DNA of 25,647 bases from Alphaproteobacteria bacterium. GTDB lineage: Bacteria > Pseudomonadota > Alphaproteobacteria > Micavibrionales > Micavibrionaceae. Location: NCBI GenBank assembly GCA_016763095.1, contig JAESUK010000212.1, forward strand, positions 1-25,647. The letters run 5' to 3'. Below the pieces are notes generated by a model that had not been told where the DNA came from, made no database searches, and saw only the letters and a program-made list of their open reading frames with translations. The first letter of the stretch is position 1. Each line of letters starts with the position of its first letter. Below, piece by piece: positions 17,008 to 23,642 of this stretch. A program made the translations under genes and the position numbers.

Positions 17008-17232
17008 ATGGAACTCGAAGCTGTAAAACTTCTCGCTGGTGCGATCGCCCTTCTCCCACTTATCGGAGTAGGTATTGGACTTGGTAATATCTTTGCATCA
17101 TACAATGAAGCAATTGCTAGAAACCCTGGTGCTGCTGACCTTCTTGAGAAAAAATTCTTTCTTACGTTTGCTTTGACAGAAGCCCTTGCGATTTTCGCAC
17201 TTCTTATCTCTCTATACCTTGTGTTCGTATAA
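17008..17232 (+). CDS. atpE: ATP synthase F0 subunit c
   Basis: Subunit c forms the proton-driven membrane ring. The 74-residue hairpin has helix 1 with GVGIGLGNIFAS (about 20-31), the polar loop ARNPGA (37-42) and helix 2 with the ion-binding Glu58 (LTEALAIFALL). Residues that mark sodium-type rings (Gln in helix 1, Ser/Thr directly after the Glu) are absent, so protons are the likely ion. The length matches alphaproteobacterial c subunits. ATG 17008 has AAAGGA 8 bases upstream. A small bulged hairpin follows the stop (about 17230-17249). Confidence 0.97.
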   Translation: MELEAVKLLAGAIALLPLIGVGIGLGNIFASYNEAIARNPGAADLLEKKFFLTFALTEALAIFALLISLYLVFV

Positions 17233-17288
17233 TTTCTGTTTTCAGAATTAAACGTTTATAAAATATTTAGAGAAGGTTTGAAGATCAT

Positions 17289-17993
17289 ATGAATATGATA
17301 CGTCATATAGCTGGTTTTAGTGTCGCTGGTGCAGTGTATTTTGCGTCTGCGGCATATTCCTTTGCTGGAGAACATGCAGAGGCTGTTTCTGATCATGTGG
17401 CAACTGTTGAAGGTGCTGTGGCAACACATGCCCCTGAACATGCTGCGTCATCAGGATTGCCTCAGTTTGACCCAACATGGTTTGCAAGCCAAGTTTTCTG
17501 GTTAGCGGTATGCTTTGCATTCTTATATGTGGTATTCGCAAAGAAAACATTGCCGAATATATCATCTACGATTGATCGTCGCCGTCAGCAAATTGAAAGC
17601 GATATTGAGACAACGGAATCTCTTACAAATGATTCTGAGGCTATTCTTGAAGAGTACGAACGCAACTTAAAAAATTCACAGGCGAAAGCACGTGCAATTG
17701 TTGTTGGTATGGTTCAAAATTTGAAGGCTGATGCTGATATAGTGCAAAAGAAGTTTCGTGATAAAGCAGAAAAAACAATTGCGAAGACTGAAACGGTTAT
17801 TGAAGAGGCAAAACAAACCGCCCTTCAAGAAGTTCAGACGATTGCTGCAGATGTGGCTATTGCGACTGTCGATAAGTTGCTTGGTGCAAAGGTTGATCAA
17901 AAAGTTGCAATCTCCGTGGTTAAATCACTTGTTAGTGGGAAGCAAAAAATGCCTTCCCCAGTGCAGAAAAAAACAACTAAAAAAGCAGCGTAA
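17289..17993 (+). CDS. atpF': ATP synthase F0 subunit b'
   Basis: Subunit b' pairs with b to form the peripheral stalk in bacteria with two b-type genes. The 234-residue product has the real membrane anchor at about 65-88 (ASQVFWLAVCFAFLYVVF). A long charged coiled coil follows (about 95-200), then a Lys-rich end. Unusually, it starts with a second hydrophobic stretch (residues 4-26, ending SFAGEH) that looks like a cleavable signal peptide, followed by an Ala/His/Glu-rich linker. ATG 17289 is used; an in-frame ATG at 17295 is an alternative. Confidence 0.9.
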   Translation: MNMIRHIAGFSVAGAVYFASAAYSFAGEHAEAVSDHVATVEGAVATHAPEHAASSGLPQFDPTWFASQVFWLAVCFAFLYVVFAKKTLPNISSTIDRRRQQIESDIETTESLTNDSEAILEEYERNLKNSQAKARAIVVGMVQNLKADADIVQKKFRDKAEKTIAKTETVIEEAKQTALQEVQTIAADVAIATVDKLLGAKVDQKVAISVVKSLVSGKQKMPSPVQKKTTKKAA

Positions 17994-18014
17994 TACGCTA
18001 TTAGGATTAAGGTT

Positions 18015-18512
18015 ATGTTAGAATTTTTATCATTCACAGAAACAGGAACTTGGGTACTTGTATCCTTTGTTCTCTTTATTGCTCTTGCCTATAAAAAAGG
18101 TAAACAGAGCATTCTTTCTGGACTTGATTCTAAGATTGAAAAGATTAAATCTGATCTTGATGCTGCAGAAAAGCTTCGTATTGAAGCACAAGAAATATTG
18201 GCAAAATATCAACGCCAACATCGTGAAGCAGATAAAGAAGCAAAAACTTTGGTTAAGTCAGCGGAAAAACAAGCTGCTTTGATTAAAGAGAAGATTTTGC
18301 TGGAATTTGAAGAAACGCAAAAAAACAGAGAGATATGGTTAAAACAACGTGTTAAGCGTATGGAAGAAGATGCTTTATCTGAAATTAAAGCAGAGGTTAG
18401 TGACTTATCTTCTCGTGCTACTCAAGAGATATTGATTACAGAAGTTGATCAGAAAGCACATGATCTTATGGTTGATGAGACGATAAAGAGCCTGGCAAAA
18501 AGCGTTGCGTAA
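18015..18512 (+). CDS. atpF: ATP synthase F0 subunit b
   Basis: This is the second peripheral-stalk subunit, 165 residues. It has one N-terminal membrane span (about 9-26) and a long amphipathic helix (about 30-150) with many Lys, Glu, Ala and Gln. That is the standard short form of subunit b. AAGG at 18009-18012 precedes ATG 18015. It ends the F0 set; the F1 genes atpHAGDC are not here, as expected for Alphaproteobacteria, in which the two clusters are separate. Confidence 0.93.
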   Translation: MLEFLSFTETGTWVLVSFVLFIALAYKKGKQSILSGLDSKIEKIKSDLDAAEKLRIEAQEILAKYQRQHREADKEAKTLVKSAEKQAALIKEKILLEFEETQKNREIWLKQRVKRMEEDALSEIKAEVSDLSSRATQEILITEVDQKAHDLMVDETIKSLAKSVA

Positions 18513-18536
18513 CTTACGCTCCTGTTGCAACTTATC

Positions 18537-18566
18537 TTGATTTGTCGTGTTATTCCGCTATATAAT
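18537..18566 (+). promoter_or_regulatory. Strong-looking sigma70 promoter in the atpF-rsfS gap
   Basis: TTGATT (18537-18542, four of six matches to TTGACA) is followed after 18 bases by a perfect TATAAT (18561-18566). Transcription would start near 18573, about 178 bases before the rsfS start. It may drive the rsfS-rppH genes, a small RNA, or both. Confidence 0.6.
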
Positions 18567-18572
18567 GGGTGT

Positions 18573-18725
18573 TAATGATACATTTAATACAAAATGATGT
18601 CGTCGTGAGAGGTGTAATTGGATAGAAGTAAATCCATTATATCTTTTTATTTTAGGCTTTTCGAATATAGCGAAATGGCCATTGTTTACTATAGCTCTGA
18701 TCGTGTGGTGCGATGAGGGTTTTTT
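18573..18725 (+). ncRNA. Candidate small RNA or attenuated leader, about 150 bases
   Basis: The stretch between the promoter at 18537-18566 and the terminator ending at 18725 has no obvious gene and holds several hairpins. TGGAT and ATCCA pair around 18619-18636. A 9-pair stem with one bulge runs from GGCTTTTCG (18655-18663) to CGAAATGGCC (18671-18680), and the terminator hairpin follows. I do not recognise it as 6S, SRP, tmRNA or RNase P RNA. It could instead be an attenuator leader of rsfS. A weak 32-codon reading frame (18618-18716) lies inside it. Confidence 0.4.
18695..18725 (+). terminator. Intrinsic terminator or attenuator hairpin before rsfS
   Basis: CTCTGATCG (18695-18703) pairs with CGATGAGGG (18711-18719), with one G-G mismatch and one U-G pair, around a 7-base loop. 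Six T residues follow directly (18720-18725). It lies 25 bases before the rsfS start codon and 183 bases after atpF. It could end the F0 transcript, end a small RNA, or attenuate rsfS transcription. Confidence 0.6.
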
Positions 18726-18750
18726 GCTTTTAGGAAGGAGTATATAAAAC

Positions 18751-19128
18751 TTGACCACTGATACACAAAAAGACCTCACTATGGAGGCACTGAAAGATAT
18801 TCTCGTTGATACATTGGATATGAGTAAAGCGGTAGATATTCACAGTATTGACTTAAAAGGCACAGGATTTCCTGCTGACTATATGATTGTAGCATCAGGT
18901 ACTTCAGGTCGTCAGGTCGTTGGCTTGGCTCATAAAGTCATTGAAAAGCTAGCTTCTTTGGATATCCGTAAAGTTAAAAAAGAAGGTATATCTGCAGGAG
19001 ATTGGGTTGTCCTTGATATAGGTGATATTATTATTCATCTGTTTAAACCTGAAGTCAGAGTCTTTTATAATATTGAGAAAATGTGGGAGACGGAGCCGGA
19101 GACGGAGCCACTCACAACAATTGCATAA
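18751..19128 (+). CDS. rsfS: Ribosomal silencing factor RsfS
   Basis: RsfS binds ribosomal protein L14 (uL14) on the 50S subunit and blocks subunit joining when nutrients are short. The 125-residue protein has the family pattern: IDLKGTGFPADYMIVASGTSGRQV, then the GISAGDWVVLDIGDIIIHLF stretch, and FYNIEKMW near the end. It probably uses a TTG start at 18751, because AGGAAGGAG (18732-18740) lies 10 bases upstream, whereas the first in-frame ATG (18781) is 40 bases away. The C-terminus carries a duplicated ETEP encoded by a 12-base tandem repeat. Family length is about 105-125. Confidence 0.92.
   Translation: MTTDTQKDLTMEALKDILVDTLDMSKAVDIHSIDLKGTGFPADYMIVASGTSGRQVVGLAHKVIEKLASLDIRKVKKEGISAGDWVVLDIGDIIIHLFKPEVRVFYNIEKMWETEPETEPLTTIA
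19087..19110 (+). repeat. 12-base tandem repeat in the rsfS 3' end
   Basis: GAGACGGAGCCG (19087-19098) is followed by GAGACGGAGCCA (19099-19110), eleven of twelve identical, coding for ETEP twice. It keeps the frame and affects only the tail beyond the conserved domain. Confidence 0.85.
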
Positions 19129-19146
19129 GAGATAAAAGATCTATGA

Positions 19147-19165
19147 AAGAGGTTTCTGACCTCTT
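19147..19165 (+). other. Hairpin in the rsfS-rlmH gap
   Basis: AAGAGGT (19147-19153) and ACCTCTT (19159-19165) form a perfect 7-pair stem with a TTCTG loop. No T-run follows. A second short stem, GTGC (19173-19176) with GCAC (19185-19188), ends immediately before the rlmH ATG, where no Shine-Dalgarno is seen. Confidence 0.45.
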
Positions 19166-19188
19166 CGTGTATGTGCTAGTCTCGGCAC

Positions 19189-19644
19189 ATGGACATTACG
19201 ATTCTTGCATGTGGTAAAATTAAGAAAGGAAGCATTTCAGAGCTTCTTAACCACTATTCAAAACAATTACATTGGAACGTTGTTACAAAGGAGATTATTG
19301 TCTCCCAAAATGATTCTGTTTCAAAGAAGCGCGAAGAGAGTAAACGGCTTATAGAGGCGTTATCCGATCAGGCATATGTTATTGCGCTTGATGAGACAGG
19401 TAAGGACTTTACGAGCCGTGAGATTGCTGGGGTTTTTGATAAACAGCAACAGCTCTCAACAAAACATATTCAAATTATTATTGGTGGTGCAGATGGGCTT
19501 ACGAAAGAGATCTTAGATCGCGCCTCTATTAAACTTCGCTTTGGTAAGCAAACGTGGCCTCACAAGCTTGTACGGTTAATGCTTATTGAGCAGTTATATC
19601 GTGCGCAGTCTATTTTAGATAACCACCCCTATCACAGGGATTAA
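19189..19644 (+). CDS. rlmH: 23S rRNA (pseudouridine1915-N3)-methyltransferase RlmH
   Basis: RlmH is a SPOUT-fold enzyme that uses AdoMet to methylate pseudouridine 1915 in helix 69 of 23S rRNA. The 151-residue product has normal length, the knot region IIIGGADGLTKEI (about 96-108) and the closing signature YRAQSILDNHPYHRD, where most homologues end in HPYHRE or similar. The N-terminus (DITILACGKIKKG) also matches. ATG 19189 has no visible ribosome-binding site, so coupling to rsfS or a very short leader is possible. It is paired with rsfS as in many bacteria. Confidence 0.95.
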   Translation: MDITILACGKIKKGSISELLNHYSKQLHWNVVTKEIIVSQNDSVSKKREESKRLIEALSDQAYVIALDETGKDFTSREIAGVFDKQQQLSTKHIQIIIGGADGLTKEILDRASIKLRFGKQTWPHKLVRLMLIEQLYRAQSILDNHPYHRD

Positions 19645-19646
19645 GT

Positions 19647-20846
19647 ATGGATCATATTATGAAGTTCACAGCCTTAATCCCACTTATTCTTATCCTGTCC
19701 TTTTCTGGGCAGGTTTATGCATCCCCCCCTCTTCCTACTAAAAAAATTACAGAAGATAAGGCGTGGCAAAAAGCGCCTGAGGCACTTGAGCGTAATGCAA
19801 AGCAATTATCTAAGAAACAAAAGGCTATAGAGCTGAAGCTTAAGTCACTCAAACAAGATTTGAGTGTTAAGGCACATGATATTCAAAAGCGTGAGCAGGA
19901 ATTGAAAAATATTTCTCTTATGGTCAAGGACAGTCAGCGCAGTTTGAGAGCACAGAAGATACGTCTTAAGGAAGAAAAGCAAAATATTGCATCGTTGATT
20001 ACATCACTTGTGAAGATGAGCTCTATTCCATTAGAGACATTGATGTTGCTTCCTCCTGAAAAATCAGAAAACCTCATGGTTTCATATCACACGCTTCGTG
20101 CACTTCATCCGAAGCTGAGCGGAAGAATAGAGGCGTTAGAGCATGAAATTGGTGCGTTGAATGATCGCAAGGACGATCTTAACGTTAAAACGAGCAAGAA
20201 AAAGCAGCAAACTGAAAAATTGAAAGAAAAACGTGAGAGTTTAGCCCTTTTAGTTCAGAATAGGCAGAGCGATCAACGTCATGCGGCCAAAGCATATAAG
20301 GAGGCACAATCTCGCGCGCTTAAAGCCTCGAAGAGTGCTAAGAACTTGAATGAGTTGATACTAGCTGTGAAGAAAAAGAATGAGGTGACAGCAAAAGCGA
20401 ACGCGAATGTACTCTCAACAAGAACGCGGGCAAAAACGCATAAAACCAAAAATATATCGTTTCGTCCGTCGAGAACGAAGCGTCTTCCTGTAAGTGGTGA
20501 AATTATTACACGTTATGGGGCGCTTGATCGTATTGGTGCGAAGAGCAAGGGCGTGACTATTCGTGCTGTTTCTGGTGCGCTTGTGGTCGCACCAAAAGGT
20601 GGTGTTGTTAAGTATTCTGGAGAATTTAGAAAGTACGGACGCATTATTTTGATAGAACATGGAAAAAACTATCATAGTCTTGTTGCAGGTTTGGACAAAA
20701 TTGATACAGTCGTTGGGCAGAAAGTTTTAGAAGGTGAGCCTATAGGGTCTATTCAGAAGCGCTCAAATATGAAACACTCAGTATATTATGAGCTTAGACT
20801 TAATGGAGAGCCCGTTAACCCAATGTCTCACCTAAGCCGATTATAG
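19647..20846 (+). CDS. envC: EnvC-type murein hydrolase activator
   Basis: EnvC-like proteins activate periplasmic amidases that split septal peptidoglycan. The 399-residue protein has a signal peptide (about 1-26, ending VYAS). Two coiled-coil stretches (about 35-115 and 140-240), rich in Lys, Gln and Glu, come before a C-terminal LytM/M23 domain (about 280-395). The zinc ligands of active M23 enzymes are missing: the usual HxH position reads SVYYE, and the first His/Asp site reads KGVTI. This matches the degenerate, non-enzymatic EnvC domain. Start choice is ATG 19647, with 19659 as an alternative. It lies 2 bases after rlmH and before ctpA. Confidence 0.9.
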   Translation: MDHIMKFTALIPLILILSFSGQVYASPPLPTKKITEDKAWQKAPEALERNAKQLSKKQKAIELKLKSLKQDLSVKAHDIQKREQELKNISLMVKDSQRSLRAQKIRLKEEKQNIASLITSLVKMSSIPLETLMLLPPEKSENLMVSYHTLRALHPKLSGRIEALEHEIGALNDRKDDLNVKTSKKKQQTEKLKEKRESLALLVQNRQSDQRHAAKAYKEAQSRALKASKSAKNLNELILAVKKKNEVTAKANANVLSTRTRAKTHKTKNISFRPSRTKRLPVSGEIITRYGALDRIGAKSKGVTIRAVSGALVVAPKGGVVKYSGEFRKYGRIILIEHGKNYHSLVAGLDKIDTVVGQKVLEGEPIGSIQKRSNMKHSVYYELRLNGEPVNPMSHLSRL

Positions 20847-20858
20847 TAATTACAAAAG

Positions 20859-22244
20859 ATGAAAGTTGATAAGAGTATGATTAAAAAACTGATTTTGAGC
20901 CTTGGTGTTGTTGCAACGATGTTCGTTTTACCAGTTACATCGTTTGCTGAAGATGATCGGATGGCAGGAAAATCTCATAACTCGGTTGATGTTGATGAGA
21001 CATATCGTCAACTTGATTTATTTGGTGAGGTTTTTGAGCGTACTCGTAATGAATATGTTGAAGAAGTTGAGGACAAAGAACTGATTAAAAATGCATTGAA
21101 TGGCATGTTGAGCAGTCTTGATCCGCATTCAGCGTTTTTGGATGAAGACGATTTCGCGGATATGCGTGTACAAACGCGCGGTGAGTTTGGTGGTCTTGGT
21201 ATTGAAGTTACAATGGAGAACGGCTTTGTGAAGGTTGTGTCCCCTATTGATGATACGCCTGCATATAAGGCAGGGGTTGAAGCTGGTGACTTTGTCACAC
21301 ATTTGGATGGAGAGTCTGTTCTTGGCATGACGTTGAGCGATGCGGTTGATGTTATGCGCGGTCGTGTTGGAACGTCCATTGAATTGACGGTGCGTCGCGA
21401 AGGTGAATCCGAAGCCCTTGAAATTAAGATTATACGTGATGTTATCCGTATTCGTTCTGTGCGTTCACGTGTTGAAGATGATAATATTGGATATATCCGT
21501 ATCACAACGTTTAATCAGAATACGCAAGAAGGTCTTGAAAAGGCGTTTAAGGATATTAAAAAGGAGGCTGATGGGGCTTTGCTCGGTTATGTCCTTGATT
21601 TGAGAAATAACCCTGGAGGGCTTTTAACGCAGGCGATATCTGTTTCCGATACATTCTTAGATAAGGGGGAAATTGTTTCTACACGCGGTCGTAAGGCTAA
21701 GAGCTCTAAGCGTGATAACGCAACACCAGGTGACCTTGCGGAAGGTTTGCCGATGGTTGTCCTTGTGAATGGCGGGTCTGCGTCAGCCTCTGAGATTGTG
21801 GCAGGTGCACTTCAAGATCATAGACGTGCGGTGATTATGGGCACGCAGTCTTTTGGTAAGGGGTCAGTTCAAACTGTGATCCCTCTTCCACAGCATGGTG
21901 CCGCGATGCGTATTACAACGGCGCGTTATTTCACACCATCTGGTCAATCCATCCAAGCAAAGGGAATCACGCCTGATATTGTGGTCAAGCAAGCCAAAAT
22001 TGAAGAAGAAAAAGAAACTGGACGTTTGAAAGAAGCTGATCTTAAAGGGGCATTGAGTAACCCTAATAAAAAAGGATCTAAAAAAGGATCTAAAAAAGAT
22101 GAGAAGGAAAAGAGTAAAGCAAAAGATGATTATCAACTCTCGCGTGCGATAGACCTTTTGAAGGGTTTGTCACTTTATTCAAACGATAACCGCGCCTCTT
22201 CACGTGATGAACAAGAAGTTGCTAAGAAATCCATGGAAAAATAA
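20859..22244 (+). CDS. ctpA: Carboxyl-terminal processing protease (S41 family)
   Basis: This periplasmic serine protease trims or degrades proteins from their C-termini and often controls cell-wall hydrolases. The 461-residue protein has a signal peptide (about 7-30, TSFA|ED). A PDZ domain follows (about 105-185, EFGGLGIEV onward), then the S41 domain (about 205-380) with NGGSASASEIVAG giving catalytic Ser309 and SFGKGSVQT giving Lys334. The 25-residue Ser-Lys spacing is that of the family. A Lys-rich low-complexity linker (about 395-425) precedes a short helical tail. ATG 20859 is kept; ATG 20877 begins directly at the signal peptide and is possible. Confidence 0.94.
   Translation: MKVDKSMIKKLILSLGVVATMFVLPVTSFAEDDRMAGKSHNSVDVDETYRQLDLFGEVFERTRNEYVEEVEDKELIKNALNGMLSSLDPHSAFLDEDDFADMRVQTRGEFGGLGIEVTMENGFVKVVSPIDDTPAYKAGVEAGDFVTHLDGESVLGMTLSDAVDVMRGRVGTSIELTVRREGESEALEIKIIRDVIRIRSVRSRVEDDNIGYIRITTFNQNTQEGLEKAFKDIKKEADGALLGYVLDLRNNPGGLLTQAISVSDTFLDKGEIVSTRGRKAKSSKRDNATPGDLAEGLPMVVLVNGGSASASEIVAGALQDHRRAVIMGTQSFGKGSVQTVIPLPQHGAAMRITTARYFTPSGQSIQAKGITPDIVVKQAKIEEEKETGRLKEADLKGALSNPNKKGSKKGSKKDEKEKSKAKDDYQLSRAIDLLKGLSLYSNDNRASSRDEQEVAKKSMEK
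22068..22098 (+). repeat. 12-base tandem repeat in ctpA
   Basis: AAAAAAGGATCT occurs at 22068-22079 and 22080-22091, and a partial third copy (AAAAAAG) ends at 22098. It encodes the KKGSKKGSKK linker. The A-tracts and the repeat make it prone to slippage, with 12-base steps that keep the frame. Confidence 0.9.
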
Positions 22245-22245
22245 T

Positions 22246-23151
22246 ATGTTTAGCAAGTTTTCAATTAAGGCAGGTATTTTAACCTTTGGGTTGTTGATCT
22301 TCGCCTTGCTTGCTTTTTCATACCCGTCTGACAAAACAAAAAACTCGATTGGGGATGTATTGCATTCTGTGACGATCCCTATGTTGGAAATAGATTCTGA
22401 TATTGAAATATCGGAATCTGTAGATGATGATCTGCTTATTGATGATGTTCCTGATGACATGGTTGAGGTTGTTGAAGAAGTACAAGAAGACATCATTATT
22501 GATAAGCCCCGTGCGTTGGTATCCGTTGTTATTTATGACTATGGGCTGTCCCAGAAAATGAGTGAGCGTATTTTTGAAACGCAGGTTCAGAATCTAACGC
22601 TGTCGCTTTCCCCTTATTGTGAGACACCATCATATTGGATTGATACGGCATACCGTTTTGAAAGTGAGCCTTGGTCTGGTCTTTACGTGAGTGTTGGTGA
22701 TGTTGATAGGCAAAAAGATTATGGTCCTTTGGTTATTATTGAAGGATCGAATAGAGCGTTAAACGCAAAGCGTTTATCTGATTCTTTAAGCCGTGGTATA
22801 GGCGGGCAAGGTATCATTGGGTATTACGACGGAACTAAGCCTATCAAAGAGCTTACTGATGTATATAAAACTTTAAAAAGTGAGAATATATCATTTTCTA
22901 TGATCTCTGAGGTTGCTACGTTTCCAAGCGATGATGTATTACAATCACGCTACCAGCTTGGGTATAATGAGAGCGCAGAAAATGTGGCAAAATTCTTTGC
23001 TAAGCTGAAGAAGAATGCCCTTAGAGATGGGACTGCGTTTGGTGCTGTGCCGCCTACTCCTCTTGTTCTTAAATATCTGAGTAAATGGAGTGATGAGCTT
23101 TATAAAAACTCTATTCAAATCGTTCCGTTATCTACCTTATTGGATTATTAA
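22246..23151 (+). CDS. Divergent polysaccharide deacetylase family protein (YibQ-like)
   Basis: This 301-residue protein has an N-terminal membrane anchor (about 7-26), a very acidic linker (about 45-85) and a NodB-like region (about 88-295) of the divergent polysaccharide deacetylase (DUF610/YibQ) family. That family commonly sits beside envC and ctpA. Recognisable parts are VSVVIYDYGLS, LTLSLSPYCETPSYW, GIIGYYDG and FGAVPPTPLVL. The usual metal-site DD reads YD, and the His-containing stretch and PMEP motif after it are absent, so it is probably not an active deacetylase. Start choice: ATG 22246, one base after the ctpA stop, with GGAAAA upstream; an in-frame ATG at 22204 lies inside ctpA. 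Confidence 0.8.
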   Translation: MFSKFSIKAGILTFGLLIFALLAFSYPSDKTKNSIGDVLHSVTIPMLEIDSDIEISESVDDDLLIDDVPDDMVEVVEEVQEDIIIDKPRALVSVVIYDYGLSQKMSERIFETQVQNLTLSLSPYCETPSYWIDTAYRFESEPWSGLYVSVGDVDRQKDYGPLVIIEGSNRALNAKRLSDSLSRGIGGQGIIGYYDGTKPIKELTDVYKTLKSENISFSMISEVATFPSDDVLQSRYQLGYNESAENVAKFFAKLKKNALRDGTAFGAVPPTPLVLKYLSKWSDELYKNSIQIVPLSTLLDY

Positions 23152-23152
23152 A

Positions 23153-23626
23153 ATGATATCTGAAAAACTGTACCGTCCTTGTGTGGGCATAGCTCTGTTT
23201 AATAGTGATGGCAAACTCTTCGTTGGAGAGCGTATAGACACCCCAGGTGCGTGGCAAATGCCTCAGGGTGGTATTGATGAAGGTGAAGAGGCTGAACACG
23301 CCTTCTATCGTGAAATGAAGGAAGAGATAGGCACAGACAAAGCAACCATTCTTGACGTTATGGATCGACCTGTTCGATATGATTTTCCTGATAAGCTAAA
23401 GAAAAGCCTTTGGAATGGGAAATATAGTGGGCAGGAGCAAACATGGATTGCAGGACGGTTTACGGGGTGTGACACGGATATAGATATCAATGCCTTTGAC
23501 CCTGCCGAGTTTTCCCAATGGAAATGGGAGAAGCCTGAGCTTCTTCTTGACCTCATAGTTCCCTTTAAGAAAAGCCTTTATATTGAGGTTTTAAAATACT
23601 TTTCTGGGTATAATAATTCACATTAA
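23153..23626 (+). CDS. rppH: RNA pyrophosphohydrolase
   Basis: RppH removes pyrophosphate from mRNA 5' ends and so starts their decay; alphaproteobacterial members were first described as dinucleoside polyphosphate hydrolases. The 157-residue protein has a complete Nudix box at 39-61 (G-x5-E-x7-REMKEEIGT), preceded by GAWQMPQGGIDEG. The substrate-contacting region GQEQTWIAGRF (about 94-104) matches RppH. Start choice: ATG 23153, two bases after the TAA of the upstream gene (23149-23151); earlier in-frame starts lie inside that gene. It closes the rsfS-to-rppH run and meets the next gene tail to tail. Confidence 0.93.
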   Translation: MISEKLYRPCVGIALFNSDGKLFVGERIDTPGAWQMPQGGIDEGEEAEHAFYREMKEEIGTDKATILDVMDRPVRYDFPDKLKKSLWNGKYSGQEQTWIAGRFTGCDTDIDINAFDPAEFSQWKWEKPELLLDLIVPFKKSLYIEVLKYFSGYNNSH

Positions 23627-23642
23627 CTTTTGAACGTGTACT

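Noticed and set aside
18573..18725. 6S, SRP or tmRNA gene
   Set aside because: I see no SRP tetraloop motif, no tmRNA tRNA-like ends or tag frame, and only weak pairing between the 5' and 3' ends, unlike 6S RNA.
18558..18779. 73-residue reverse-strand frame in the atpF-rsfS gap
   Set aside because: I see no recognisable content, and it runs into the rsfS start region opposite the promoter and terminator signals on the plus strand.
21008..21505. 165-residue reverse-strand frame opposite ctpA
   Set aside because: It is antisense to the PDZ and protease region, with Ser/Arg/Thr-rich shadow composition and no family match.
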